This document shows positions 1 to 9,127 of a DNA stretch of 64,000 nucleotides, piece by piece (position 1 is the stretch's first letter; each line of letters begins with the position of its first letter). The notes below the pieces were generated by a model. The model did not search any database. It was not told where the DNA came from and was given only the letters and a program-made list of their open reading frames with translations. Origin of the DNA: Sphingobacterium spiritivorum (GTDB lineage: Bacteria > Bacteroidota > Bacteroidia > Sphingobacteriales > Sphingobacteriaceae); the NCBI RefSeq assembly GCF_016724845.1, contig NZ_CP068082.1, positions 3,968,001 to 4,032,000 of the forward strand. The letters run 5' to 3'. Made by a program: the position numbers and the translations under genes.

Positions 1-1
1 G

Positions 2-376
2 GACAGAATAGCGAAGCAAAAAATATCTCCCGGATATATCAGAGAACAGACTATAGAGAAGGCGAAGTTTTTAAAGGGATTGTGGAGCGATATTCCGGAG
101 GATGCCATAGCATTGCTGGATAAGGTTAAGAATGATAAAATACTTCTTAACCACCGACTCCGGGATTTTGACAGTTTTCAGCTAATTCTGCACCGGATGG
201 GCAATAAACTTATGTTGTCCATATTAGCTATGACATTTGGGATAGGAGCAAGTATTCTGGCACACGGTAGAGTAGGATATTTGCTGTGGGATGTACCTCT
301 GCTTTCCTGGTTAGGGTTTCTGATGAGTTTCTTATTAACTGTAGCTTTGCTGCTGCAATTGTTCCGGTCAAAATAA
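2..376 (+). CDS. UbiB/ABC1 (AarF) family kinase-like protein, C-terminal part only
   Basis: The reading frame is open from the window edge (base 2) to the TAA at 374-376, so the apparent TTG start at 80 is probably internal and the gene begins upstream of the window. The visible 124 residues look like the tail of the ABC1/UbiB atypical kinase family: a charged helical stretch with LWSDIPEDAIALLDKV, a basic segment, then two hydrophobic helices (around LSILAMTFGIGASILA and LLSWLGFLMSFLLTVALLL) ending in FRSK. The family supports isoprenoid quinone metabolism at the membrane. The kinase core is outside the window, so the call rests on the tail architecture alone. An unrelated small two-helix membrane protein starting at 80 is the alternative. 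Confidence 0.6.
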   Translation, partial: DRIAKQKISPGYIREQTIEKAKFLKGLWSDIPEDAIALLDKVKNDKILLNHRLRDFDSFQLILHRMGNKLMLSILAMTFGIGASILAHGRVGYLLWDVPLLSWLGFLMSFLLTVALLLQLFRSK

Positions 377-478
377 ATAAGTGAAAATATTTTTAACAGG
401 ATACAATAAATAAATTTCGCAGACGTTTATAATAGCGAAATATAAAATTTCATAATTTAGGTTAATAATTGGTTTGGA

Positions 479-507
479 AACCCCTGAAGCTCCCCGCTTC
501 AGGGGTT
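479..507. terminator. Bidirectional terminator between the ubiB-like gene and lon
   Basis: A perfect 12-bp stem (479-490 with 496-507, arm AACCCCTGAAGC) encloses a 5-nt loop and lies between the convergent 3' ends of the ubiB-like gene and lon. An A/T-rich tail (CCATTATTTT) follows on the + strand. Confidence 0.8.
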
Positions 508-528
508 CCATTATTTTAGACCTTAGTA

Positions 529-2994
529 TTAACCTTCTTTGCTGTTGAGATCCAGAACTTTAGCGTTTTTTACTTTCTTGTCCAGTAAAGCTAATTTAAT
601 GACCTCAGACATTTCGGTAACATAATGAAACGTCAGGTCTTTGATATAGTCCTCTTTGATCTCTATAATATCTTTCTGATTGGATTTGCAGAGAATGATT
701 TCTTTGATGTTTGCCCGCTTGGCCGCCAGTATCTTTTCTTTGATACCGCCTACAGGAAGTACTTTACCTCTTAGCGTGATCTCTCCTGTCATAGCCAGTT
801 TGGCTTTGACCTGTCTTTGTGTGAATAATGAGGTTAGTGCGGTCAGCATCGTCACACCAGCCGAAGGGCCGTCTTTCGGCGTAGCACCTGCCGGCACGTG
901 TATATTTACATCCCACTGATCAAATACCTTATAATTGATACCGAAATCTTCCGCATGAGATCTGAGATAAGCCATGGCTATACTGGCAGATTCTTTCATA
1001 ACTTCCCCCAAATTGCCGGTCAGGCTTAATTTACCTTTTCCGGGGCTCAGGCTCGATTCTATAAAGAGAATGTCGCCACCTACAGAAGTCCATGCAAGAC
1101 CAGTGACTACACCTGCCACATCGTTATTTTCATACATGTCCTTATCAAAGATAGGTGCTCCCAGAATCTGTTCAATATCAGCTTCAGACACATTCGGATC
1201 ATACTCCTTTTGCATTACGATACGGGTAGCGATACCGCGCACTACAGAACCTATTTTCTTTTCCAGACCGCGGACACCTGATTCACGTGTATAATCTTCT
1301 ATAATTTTTTCCACCACTTTTGGACGCATAGCTACATCCTTGGTCTGTAGACCGTGCATCTCGCGCTGTTTCGGAAGAAGGTGTTTTTTCGCTATCTCTA
1401 TCTTTTCTTCTATTGTATATCCGTTGACCTCGATGATTTCCATACGGTCCAGTAAGGCCGGCTGTACACCATTTAATGAGTTTGCCGTAGCAATAAACAT
1501 TACCTTCGATAAATCGTATTCCATCTCCACATAATGATCGTAGAAAGCCGTGTTTTGTTCCGGATCAAGTACTTCCAGTAAAGCAGAAGAAGGATCTCCT
1601 TTGAAATCAGCACCTATTTTGTCAATCTCATCCAGTACAAATACCGGGTTTGAGGTTCCTGCTTTTTTCAGGGATTGTACAATGCGTCCCGGCATGGCAC
1701 CAATGTAAGTCTTACGGTGTCCTCTTATCTCTGCCTCATCACGTACACCACCCAGAGCCATACGGGTATATTTACGACCCAAAGCACGCGCAATTGATTT
1801 TCCTAAGGAAGTTTTACCCACTCCCGGAGGACCTACCAGACACAGAATCGGCGCTTTCATATCATTTTTAAGCTTCAGTACGGCAAGATATTCAACGATA
1901 CGCTGCTTTACTTTTTCCAGGCCGTAGTGATCTTTGTCCAGTACTTTCTGTGCACGGGCAAGATCAAAATTGTCTTTGGTAAATTCTCCCCATGGCAGAT
2001 CCAACAGCAGTTCCAGATAATTCAGCTGAACGGAGTAATCTGCTGCTGCAGGATTGATACGGGCTAATTTTTCAATTTCTTTATTGAAATGTTTGGCGAC
2101 ATCATCCTTCCATTTTTTGGATTTGGCGCGTTTCTTCAGTTCTTCCAGTTCGAGATCCGGAGTGCTGCCACCCAATTCCTCCTGAATAGTTTTGATCTGC
2201 TGATTAAGAAAATAATCACGCTGTTGTTTGTCCAGATCTATACGTACTTTATTCTGAATCTGATTTTTTAGTTCAAGCAACTGGATTTCGGTTGTAAGAT
2301 ATTCCAGCAATTGCTTTGCACGTTTTCCGAAGTCTTTCATTTCCAGTAATTCCTGTTTACTTTCTACTTCCAGACTCATGTTGGAAGCAATGAAATTGAC
2401 AAGGAAAGTCGGACTTTCGATATTTTTTATAGCAATACCTGCTTCACTTGGCAGATTCGGAGACAATTGAATAATTTGCAACGCCAGTTCTTTAATCGAA
2501 GAAATAAGCGCCTTGAATTCTTTATTAACCTTTGGTTTTTCTTCCTTGAATCGCTCTACTTTTGCTTTCAGATACGGCTCTGACTGAATAGCTTCTGTCA
2601 GTTTGAAGCGTTGTTTACCCTGAATAATGACAGTTGTGTTGCCGTCAGGCATCTGCAGCACCTTAATGATATTGGCTACTGTTCCGATTTTGTTGAGTTG
2701 TTCAACATTCGGATCTTCAATAGTCATATCCTTTTGGGAAACGACACCTATTGTTTTGTCGCCTTTGTAAGCATCCTTTACCAACTTGATGGATTTGTCC
2801 CTGCCTACAGTGATAGGGATCACAACACCGGGAAATAACACGGTATTGCGAAGAGGTAAGATTGCTAATACTTCCGGTATGTCAGCATTGCTCATCTCAT
2901 CTTCATCCTGTTGGGATAGTAAAGGGAAAAATTCAGTGTCTTCGTTTATAATGGGAATGGCTTGATTGAAATCAAAGGGCTCAAATTTGCTCAT
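529..2994 (-). CDS. lon: ATP-dependent protease Lon (La)
   Basis: Lon is a cytoplasmic homohexameric AAA+ serine protease that degrades misfolded and regulatory proteins. The 821-residue protein has the full bacterial LonA layout: a LON substrate-binding domain (about residues 40-245), a helical linker, an AAA+ module with Walker A GPPGVGKT at 388-395 and Walker B VFVLDEID at 451-457, then the protease domain. The catalytic Ser is S711 (in KDGPSAG) and the Lys is K754 (in GGIKEK), spaced exactly as in E. coli S679/K722. The roughly 35-residue acidic N-terminal extension is common in Bacteroidota. The gene appears monocistronic and ends at the hairpin at 479-507. Confidence 0.97.
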   Translation of the reverse strand: MSKFEPFDFNQAIPIINEDTEFFPLLSQQDEDEMSNADIPEVLAILPLRNTVLFPGVVIPITVGRDKSIKLVKDAYKGDKTIGVVSQKDMTIEDPNVEQLNKIGTVANIIKVLQMPDGNTTVIIQGKQRFKLTEAIQSEPYLKAKVERFKEEKPKVNKEFKALISSIKELALQIIQLSPNLPSEAGIAIKNIESPTFLVNFIASNMSLEVESKQELLEMKDFGKRAKQLLEYLTTEIQLLELKNQIQNKVRIDLDKQQRDYFLNQQIKTIQEELGGSTPDLELEELKKRAKSKKWKDDVAKHFNKEIEKLARINPAAADYSVQLNYLELLLDLPWGEFTKDNFDLARAQKVLDKDHYGLEKVKQRIVEYLAVLKLKNDMKAPILCLVGPPGVGKTSLGKSIARALGRKYTRMALGGVRDEAEIRGHRKTYIGAMPGRIVQSLKKAGTSNPVFVLDEIDKIGADFKGDPSSALLEVLDPEQNTAFYDHYVEMEYDLSKVMFIATANSLNGVQPALLDRMEIIEVNGYTIEEKIEIAKKHLLPKQREMHGLQTKDVAMRPKVVEKIIEDYTRESGVRGLEKKIGSVVRGIATRIVMQKEYDPNVSEADIEQILGAPIFDKDMYENNDVAGVVTGLAWTSVGGDILFIESSLSPGKGKLSLTGNLGEVMKESASIAMAYLRSHAEDFGINYKVFDQWDVNIHVPAGATPKDGPSAGVTMLTALTSLFTQRQVKAKLAMTGEITLRGKVLPVGGIKEKILAAKRANIKEIILCKSNQKDIIEIKEDYIKDLTFHYVTEMSEVIKLALLDKKVKNAKVLDLNSKEG

Positions 2995-3369
2995 ATAATA
3001 TTATTAATGTCTCGGACAGACTGTCAGACTTTGTTGTTTTAAAATTTAAAAAAAAATACTATTTGGTATATGCAAGCACAGTGCCAAGATAAAAATTGGT
3101 ATTATTTATGCTATACTAACATAAAAAGGCTGAAAAAAAGACAGTCCCCGGTTCTGATTTGTCATAAATATTTTTAAGACTGCAAATATACGAATTGAAG
3201 TTTTTAGCAGTTTATTATATAGTGAAATACATGCAGATAATTATAGAAATGTGGAAATGTGAATAACTTCTGATTGTGGTATTAAACTATTTGGATCAAC
3301 TTTACTCTATTCTAGGGAATTGGTGTTCAAGCGACATCGAAACAACATTAAAAACGAAATAATTTAGAT
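2995..3369. other. Intergenic region between divergent lon and the TPR gene
   Basis: About 375 bases of A/T-rich DNA between divergent genes, so it must hold the promoters of both. I found no convincing TTG-N20-TAnnTTTG pair, RNA gene, ORF or repeat. Confidence 0.5.
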
Positions 3370-4044
3370 ATGAAACTTAATTTCTTAAACATCACTTTGA
3401 AAAATGCCAAAATGGGTTTGGCGACTCTAGCATTAGCTTTCTTCGCTCTTAGCGCTTCTGCTCAGCAAAAGGAACAAGAACACAGTAATCCTAATGTGAG
3501 ATTGGGTCAAAAAGCACTATTGGACGGTGATTTCAAAAGTGCAGCAACACATTTGGAAAAAGCTCTTCCTAAAGAAGGCAGTGATCCGAACGTACTGTAC
3601 ATGTTGGGTTACTCACAATTCCATAATGGTGATTTCAAAAAAGCATCAGATACATTTGGTAAAGTAGTGGCTTTGGATGCTAAGAATGGAACAGCTTATT
3701 ATTATAAAGCTAAAGCGTCAAATAACCTTGCTGTACAGACAGAGTCAAAACTTTCGAGCGCTAGCCGTGAACAATTGTTGAAAACGGCAATTGATGACTT
3801 TTCTAAAGCTATCGCTATCAATGCAAGTGATGCTAAATTATACCAGAACAGAGCTATTGCTTACCGTGATTTAGGTATTTTAGTAGGTACTTCAGGAGCC
3901 GCTAATTATAATAAAGCAGCTGCAACAGATGCTTACAATAAAGCGATTTCAGATTACCAAAAGTTGTTGTCATTTGATTCGTCAAGAAAAGACATTCAAC
4001 GTGAAGTAAAGAAAGCTACAGTTTACAGAGACAATCTGAAGTAA
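3370..4044 (+). CDS. Secreted tetratricopeptide-repeat protein
   Basis: A 224-residue protein with an N-terminal signal peptide (hydrophobic core about residues 15-28, likely cleavage after the ASA near residue 31), so it is probably periplasmic. Residues about 45-215 contain TPR-type helix pairs, for example VRLGQKALLDGDFKSAATHL, VLYMLGYSQFHNGDFKKASD and LYQNRAIAYRDLGI, including canonical G/A-x-x-x-F/Y positions. TPR scaffolds mediate protein-protein contacts; no catalytic domain is present. It stands alone between lon (divergent) and a strong terminator. The partner is unknown. Confidence 0.85.
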   Translation: MKLNFLNITLKNAKMGLATLALAFFALSASAQQKEQEHSNPNVRLGQKALLDGDFKSAATHLEKALPKEGSDPNVLYMLGYSQFHNGDFKKASDTFGKVVALDAKNGTAYYYKAKASNNLAVQTESKLSSASREQLLKTAIDDFSKAIAINASDAKLYQNRAIAYRDLGILVGTSGAANYNKAAATDAYNKAISDYQKLLSFDSSRKDIQREVKKATVYRDNLK

Positions 4045-4063
4045 ACTAAAAGTATAACGAAAG

Positions 4064-4097
4064 AAACGGGTCGAAAATTTTGATTTTCGACCCGTTT
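4064..4097 (+). terminator. Rho-independent terminator after the TPR gene
   Basis: A perfect 15-bp stem (4064-4078 with 4083-4097, core AAACGGGTCGAAAAT), 4-nt loop, ends in TTTT and ATTTTTAT. It starts 20 bases after the stop codon. Confidence 0.88.
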
Positions 4098-4161
4098 TAT
4101 TTTTATAGCTGATTTCTTTTTTTTGCAGAATGTATAAGCATTAGATGGGAATCATTCAGCC

Positions 4162-4357
4162 ACGAACGTCTGCTTGTGCCTTTATCGGAAGTAAATCATA
4201 TAATTGGAATGGTATTAACCTCTCTGCCCTGCGGGCATCTCTCCTTGGAAAGGAGAGAAAGTTGGCTATGCTTGAAGTGCGTTGCGCATATTTTAAAGCA
4301 CTTTCAAAGTTGATGAGTTTTGTTCAACCAGCGTATGTTGGCGTCCCCGCCAGCATT
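4162..4357. repeat. Dispersed intergenic repeat, copy A (composite of a short and a long unit)
   Basis: Two units recur at 29568-29861 in inverted order and orientation. The short unit (about 4162-4181, GTCTGCTTGTGCCT core) matches the reverse complement of the 29568 and 29834 units at about 16 of 20 positions. The long unit (about 4217-4357) starts with AACCTCTC, contains a CTCTCCTT...AAGGAGAG palindrome, and ends with TTCAACCAGCGTATGTTGGC and a TGTTGGCG-TCCC-CGCCAGCA hairpin. The long unit matches the reverse complement of 29618-29746 best at its two ends. The 84-codon ORF across it looks fortuitous. This is probably a non-coding REP- or MITE-like element. Confidence 0.72.
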
Positions 4358-4426
4358 TTACGATATATAGATTATCTAATTAAAGAGTATTCACCTTGAA
4401 TTTATCTGTAATTAAATGAATTACTC

Positions 4427-4434
4427 TATTTTTG
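4427..4434 (+). promoter_or_regulatory. Candidate -7 element (TAnnTTTG) upstream of the DUF3943 gene
   Basis: TATTTTTG fits the Bacteroidota sigma-70 -7 consensus TAnnTTTG exactly and lies 18 bases before the ATG at 4453. A TTG at 4396-4398 is somewhat too far upstream for a standard -33 element, so only the -7 half is well supported. Confidence 0.4.
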
Positions 4435-4452
4435 CAATTATATTTTTTGAGT

Positions 4453-5931
4453 ATGCCGATTCAATGTATAAATAGAGCCCAGCTATTCTTTTTCCTGTTA
4501 AGTACGATACTAATCGGTTTTCAGAATCCAACATTGGCGCAGGATTTTCCATTTTCAACGCAACTAAAGGATACCACAATAACAGATCCCTATCTGAGAA
4601 AGACTAAACTGGATAGTCTTCGATTACCGGATTATATGGATACCCTATATGCCAGCAAAAAGAATTTCTGGAGGGCAGCGACAGAATGGACGCTTACCCA
4701 GGCTTTTCCGGCCTCATTCAACTATTTTGTACGAAAAGATCCTTATTCACATATCACTTTCAAAAATTTTATGGATCATCAGCGTTTAAGCGCATGGAAA
4801 TGGGATGATAATGAATTTATGACTAATCAGATTTCCCATCCTTATCACGGGCAGTTATATTTTAATTCCTTTCGAAGCAATGGTTATTCATTTACGACCT
4901 CTTCACTTGCCACACTGGCAGGAAGCTATATCTGGGAGACAGGTGGAGAGACGCAGGCTCCGTCTATCAATGATCTGGTTAATACCACGTATGGTGGTAT
5001 CGTGTTAGGAGAAATGACACATCGGATTGCAAATAATATACTTGCGAAACCTGCTTACGGCTTTCAGAAACAGGCGAATGAGGTAGTTGCATTTTTGGTC
5101 AATCCCATAAATGGCCTGAACCGTCTGCTGGATGGTAAATGGGGAAAGTATGAGAAGCGGAATCTGACAGACTCTTCTGTGATAACAGCAGAAGTGGATA
5201 TGGGAATAAGACGGTTTGATACAAAAGTTTCCAACCTGCTGGAGAAAGGGAAAAATGCAGCATACGGCAGGTTGCGTATTATCTATTCTGCAGGTGACAG
5301 CGAGTATAAGAAACCCTTTGAAGAGTTCTATGTAAATCTGGAACTGGGAAGTGATGACAGTTCATTTGTCAATTCCGTCAATGCGTATGGTGTGCTTTAT
5401 GGAGAGCCTCTATTGATCAGACTACCCGGCAAACATTACGGCACGATCACAGCCAACTATGATTTCCTGTACAATGAAGCGTTCTTTTATGGAGGACAGA
5501 GCCTGAACTACAATGTACTGTCAACGTTTAATCTGGGACGTAAGAATAAGCTAAAAACAGCTATGGGTATGGGGTTTGTTCTGTTATCCGCAATTCCGGA
5601 TCCACATCTGCTATACGGAGAAAGTCGTAATTACAATTATGGTTCCGGATTCTCTGTAAAATTTGATTCCGAACTCAACCTCTTTGGTCGTTTACGAATA
5701 GGAGTCGGATACAACGGTGCATATTCGTATACCTGGGAGAAAAGCGGCAATGCATCCACCTATTACCTTCACGCTTTCTCCGGTAACTTTGGATTCAGGT
5801 TCTACAAAGATCTGTCCCTGAATCTCAATTCCGGTTATTATCGTCTTGAAGGCGAATTCAGAGATTACCCGGAACTGGACAAAACATACCCCTTTGCACG
5901 TATTTCACTGGGGTATAATATTCGGTTTTAG
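4453..5931 (+). CDS. DUF3943 domain protein, secreted and probably outer-membrane associated
   Basis: A 492-residue protein counted from the ATG at 4453. An upstream in-frame TTG at 4432 overlaps the promoter-like TATTTTTG, so I prefer the ATG. An N-terminal signal peptide (about residues 1-29) ends in LAQ. The middle contains the DUF3943 signature: HPYHGQLYFNSFRSNGYSF, then SYIWETGGETQAPSINDLVN with GEMTHRI. The C-terminal half alternates hydrophobic and polar residues with many aromatics and ends in F, as in outer-membrane beta-barrels. Function is unknown. The gene follows the copy-A repeat and may share transcription with the DoxX gene 100 bases downstream. Confidence 0.82.
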   Translation: MPIQCINRAQLFFFLLSTILIGFQNPTLAQDFPFSTQLKDTTITDPYLRKTKLDSLRLPDYMDTLYASKKNFWRAATEWTLTQAFPASFNYFVRKDPYSHITFKNFMDHQRLSAWKWDDNEFMTNQISHPYHGQLYFNSFRSNGYSFTTSSLATLAGSYIWETGGETQAPSINDLVNTTYGGIVLGEMTHRIANNILAKPAYGFQKQANEVVAFLVNPINGLNRLLDGKWGKYEKRNLTDSSVITAEVDMGIRRFDTKVSNLLEKGKNAAYGRLRIIYSAGDSEYKKPFEEFYVNLELGSDDSSFVNSVNAYGVLYGEPLLIRLPGKHYGTITANYDFLYNEAFFYGGQSLNYNVLSTFNLGRKNKLKTAMGMGFVLLSAIPDPHLLYGESRNYNYGSGFSVKFDSELNLFGRLRIGVGYNGAYSYTWEKSGNASTYYLHAFSGNFGFRFYKDLSLNLNSGYYRLEGEFRDYPELDKTYPFARISLGYNIRF

Positions 5932-6031
5932 AAAATGAAGGCCAGTCTCCATTTGTCTGATATTTTCTTAAACCAGTTTAAGTTTTTTATGCAACTGGTA
6001 ACTGAAATTTGTAAGAATTAAAATATTTCTA

Positions 6032-6475
6032 ATGGAACATACTGATACCCCCCTTTATACACAGTTTTTTCTTCGGTTAACGATAGGCATTACAATTCTT
6101 TCTGCTGTTGCTGATCGTTTTGGATTATGGCCTGCAGCAAATTCTGTCTGGGGAAATATGGATCACTTTATTGCATACACAGGACAGATTACCTCATTTC
6201 TGCCGACCGTAATGACAAAGTTAAATGCCTACTTTGCTACTGCTGCTGAAATTATTTTAGGCATATTGATTATTCTTGGGTTTAAGACAAGAATAGTCGC
6301 AATTAGCTGTGGAATACTGTTGCTGATTTTTGCGCTTTCTATGACCGCGACATTGGGCATTAAATCTACTTTTGATTTTTCTGTATGGATAGGAAGTGCA
6401 GCATCTTTTCTGTTAGCAACCCAGGAGAAATTCGCCTTTAGTCTGGATGAAGTACTAAAAAAGAGAAATAAATAA
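6032..6475 (+). CDS. DoxX-like family inner-membrane protein
   Basis: A 147-residue protein with four predicted membrane helices, beginning TQFFLRLTIGITILSAVADR, with the family's characteristic glycine in AEIILGILIILGFKTR before the third helix. This is typical DoxX/DoxX-like length and topology. Family members have been linked to redox and thiol homeostasis, but no specific reaction can be assigned. The short basic C-terminus is cytoplasmic. It is co-directional with the DUF3943 gene (100-base gap) and convergent with the ABC exporter genes. Confidence 0.78.
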   Translation: MEHTDTPLYTQFFLRLTIGITILSAVADRFGLWPAANSVWGNMDHFIAYTGQITSFLPTVMTKLNAYFATAAEIILGILIILGFKTRIVAISCGILLLIFALSMTATLGIKSTFDFSVWIGSAASFLLATQEKFAFSLDEVLKKRNK

Positions 6476-6580
6476 TGTAAAGACCTTATGTTCCGACGGA
6501 TCAACCTGAATGCTGAATTGTAATGAGAAAGTAAGTTACATAATTGACGACAGTCTTTTATATGGTATGAGATACAAAAA

Positions 6581-6616
6581 AGCCCTTATACCTAAGATAT
6601 TTAAGATATAAGGGCT
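6581..6616 (-). terminator. Terminator after the ABC exporter operon
   Basis: A 10-bp stem AGCCCTTATA (6581-6590 with 6607-6616) with a 16-nt A/T-rich loop, followed on the minus strand by a run of seven T. It lies just past the stop of the minus-strand permease gene. Confidence 0.7.
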
Positions 6617-6636
6617 AAATATGTTTATTTCTGTAA

Positions 6637-7947
6637 TTAACGTTTATAGTTAAACCATTTTATCATTTCCTTAAAGCTGGCTTTCTTACCGTACATTAAT
6701 ATACCTACTCTGTAAATCCGGGCAGCTACCCATGTGGTCAGGAGAAATCCACCTACAAGTAATAAAGCTGACACAATAATCTGCCAGGTCGGGACGCCGA
6801 AAGGAATTCTGACGAGCATCGCAATAGGAGAGGTGAGCGGAATAAAGCTCAGCCATGTTGCAACCGGCCCGTTCGGATCATTGACCAATACACCAAATGA
6901 CAGAATGTAGGTCAGCAAAAGCGGCATCGTAATAGGCATTGTAAACTGGGATGCTTCAGTTTCGCTTTCTACTGCCGATCCTGCTGCGGCAAATAATGCA
7001 CTGTAAAGCAGATATCCGCCGATAAAGAAAATAAAGAAACAGATAATCAACTGAGGGAAATTTACAGATTGCATAGCTTCCTGAAAGTCAAATCCCGAAG
7101 AATTCATAGCTTCCAGTTGTTGTGCCTGTCCCTGACTGTTCATGGCGCCGGTGAGATCCTCTTTAGACAACATTGTCGAAGTCGCTATAGTGGTCAGTCC
7201 TACTGTGAGCAGCAGCCATAGAATAAACTGCGTAAGTCCCACCATACCGATTCCAATGATTTTTCCCAACATAAGCTGGAAAGGTTTTACACTGGAAATA
7301 ATGACTTCGACTATACGACTGCTTTTTTCTTCAATAATACCACGCATCACCTGTGCACCATAAAGGAACAGAGAGATATAGATCAGAATAGAGAGTCCCA
7401 TCGCTATTCCCATGGCCACCTCCGTATGGCTGGCCTTTTCAGAACCTGTTTCTGTTAATTCCTTGGCTACAAGATGGATTTTAGGACGTATATTATCTAA
7501 GGTCTTTATGTCAATGCCTGCTTCCTTATATTCATAGTTTCTGACAATTTCTTCCAGTTGATTTTCAATCTCAGACTGGGTACTTACACCCGCTTTGCCT
7601 ATTGTTAAGTATTCTATGTTTGTCGTTTTATAAAAATCTTTCGGAATAATAAGAATACCTGAATTGTCTTTCTCCGGGTCAAGATCTTTCTTCTGATCCT
7701 GAAGCGACTTCAGGGATTCAATATAGGTGATATTCTTATTGCTTTTTAACAGTGCGCCTGTATTCCCTTCATTGTCTATAACATAAACAGTCGCATGAGA
7801 ATCTTCAAAGCTCTTTTTTGTTAAGTAGAATATCAGTACATACATCCCGATAAAGAATAACGGCACCAGAAAGGTGAGCAGTAAAAAAGATTTCTTTTTT
7901 ACTCTTGAAAAATATTCACGTTTTATAATCAATAATACCTTATTCAT
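6637..7947 (-). CDS. ABC-2 type exporter permease (NatB/YhaP-like)
   Basis: A 436-residue membrane protein and partner of the ATPase whose gene overlaps its start by 8 bases. It has an N-terminal helix after a basic start (KREYFSRVKKKSFLLLTFLVPLFF), a large extracytoplasmic domain (about residues 40-180), then five to six membrane helices between about 185 and 415. Typical ABC-2 membrane features include FLYGAQVMRGIIEEKSSRIVEVIISS and the following KPFQLMLGKI coupling region. The family exports Na+, antibiotics or other small substrates; the substrate here cannot be told from sequence. Confidence 0.9.
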   Translation of the reverse strand: MNKVLLIIKREYFSRVKKKSFLLLTFLVPLFFIGMYVLIFYLTKKSFEDSHATVYVIDNEGNTGALLKSNKNITYIESLKSLQDQKKDLDPEKDNSGILIIPKDFYKTTNIEYLTIGKAGVSTQSEIENQLEEIVRNYEYKEAGIDIKTLDNIRPKIHLVAKELTETGSEKASHTEVAMGIAMGLSILIYISLFLYGAQVMRGIIEEKSSRIVEVIISSVKPFQLMLGKIIGIGMVGLTQFILWLLLTVGLTTIATSTMLSKEDLTGAMNSQGQAQQLEAMNSSGFDFQEAMQSVNFPQLIICFFIFFIGGYLLYSALFAAAGSAVESETEASQFTMPITMPLLLTYILSFGVLVNDPNGPVATWLSFIPLTSPIAMLVRIPFGVPTWQIIVSALLLVGGFLLTTWVAARIYRVGILMYGKKASFKEMIKWFNYKR

Positions 7948-8884
7948 AAGAGGAGCTGTTAAGTTGGGATTTCGTTACATTTTCGATAAAGATGTCCTGC
8001 ATAGAAGGAACTTTTTCTATGATCTGATGGATGCTGATTTTAGGAATAAGATAAGAAAGCGCATCATTAAGTTTGATACCTTCCTGAAGTTTCAGGGTTA
8101 TCTCGGCATGATCATCCGATGATTCATCAGGCTGCGGATATGCGATTACTTCAAAAAGCTCCGGATTGTGCCAGTCCTGCAGGCTTGCATCCTGTTCGAA
8201 TTGCAGCGTAAAGGTCTGATTTTTATATTTCTGTTTGATCTCTCTGACGGACCCGTCCAGAATCTTCTTTGATTTGTTGATCAGTGCAATATTATCGCAC
8301 AGCTCTTCCACGGTCTCCATCCGGTGGGTAGAATAAATGATAGTAGCCCCCTTTTTATTCAGTTCCAGGATCTCATCCTGAATGATCTGAGCATTGACAG
8401 GATCAAATCCCGAAAATGGTTCATCCAGAATAATCAGTTCTGGCTCATGTACAATTGTAGCTACGAACTGTACTTTCTGTTGCATACCCTTGCTCAGATC
8501 TTCTACTTTTTTGTCCCACCAGGATTGAATCTGCAGTTTTTCAAACCAATATCGGATTTTGGTAGAAGCTTCAGCTTTTGAAAGGCCTTTTAATTGTGCG
8601 AGATACAGCATCTGCTCGCCAATTTTCATTTTTTTGTAAAGGCCGCGTTCTTCAGGCAGATATCCGATTTTACCAATGTGATTGGGGTTTAAAACTTCTC
8701 CGTTGAAAAGAATCTGTCCTTCATCGGGAGCTGTGATTTGATTGATAATGCGTATAAGGGAAGTCTTTCCTGCTCCGTTAGGTCCCAGAAGTCCGAATAT
8801 TTTCCCTTTGGGAATAAAAAGTGAGACATCATCCAAGGCTCTGTGGTTAGCATACTGTTTGACGATGTGTTGAATGTCAAGCAT
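7940..8884 (-). CDS. ABC transporter ATP-binding protein (NatA-like)
   Basis: A 314-residue nucleotide-binding subunit. It has Walker A GPNGAGKTS at about 34-42, an ABC signature LSKGMQQKVQF, Walker B LIILDEP followed by the D-loop FSGFDPVN, and a switch His in STHRMETVEEL. A C-terminal extension of about 90 residues is the DUF4162-type domain common in ABC-2 exporter ATPases. It is translationally coupled to the permease gene (8-base overlap) and forms a two-gene operon reading left. It powers export from the cytoplasmic face; substrate unknown. Confidence 0.94.
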   Translation of the reverse strand: MLDIQHIVKQYANHRALDDVSLFIPKGKIFGLLGPNGAGKTSLIRIINQITAPDEGQILFNGEVLNPNHIGKIGYLPEERGLYKKMKIGEQMLYLAQLKGLSKAEASTKIRYWFEKLQIQSWWDKKVEDLSKGMQQKVQFVATIVHEPELIILDEPFSGFDPVNAQIIQDEILELNKKGATIIYSTHRMETVEELCDNIALINKSKKILDGSVREIKQKYKNQTFTLQFEQDASLQDWHNPELFEVIAYPQPDESSDDHAEITLKLQEGIKLNDALSYLIPKISIHQIIEKVPSMQDIFIENVTKSQLNSSSYE

Positions 8885-9115
8885 ATTGATTTTGATTATT
8901 TTGCCTAAAATAAATGAAATAAACCAGATTATAATACATCACATCAGGTTAACTGATTATTTTTTTATTAATAGTATATACTATGATTATAGCCAGCAGG
9001 TTGAGTGCTCACTTGTGTGAAGCTTTGGTTTGCAGATCATATATCCGGTATCCTGTTTCAGATCGTTACGAAACACAGATGTCAGTACTCATTTAATTTT
9101 CCAATCAATTAATCA

Positions 9116-9123
9116 TACCTTTG
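9116..9123 (+). promoter_or_regulatory. Candidate -7 element immediately before engB
   Basis: TACCTTTG matches TAnnTTTG exactly, but its last G is only 5 bases before the engB ATG at 9128. If used, transcription would start at or next to the ATG, giving a leaderless or nearly leaderless mRNA. The -33 region is weak (ATTTA at about 9091). Confidence 0.45.
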
Positions 9124-9127
9124 TCCT

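Noticed and set aside
2995..3369. CRISPR array, riboswitch or phage attachment site in gaps
   Set aside because: No direct repeats with uniform spacers, no conserved riboswitch core and no integrase gene were seen in this gap or any other intergenic region of the window.
4145..4399. 84-codon frame through the repeat
   Set aside because: Runs across copy A of a dispersed palindromic repeat, with no family signature and no credible ribosome-binding site.
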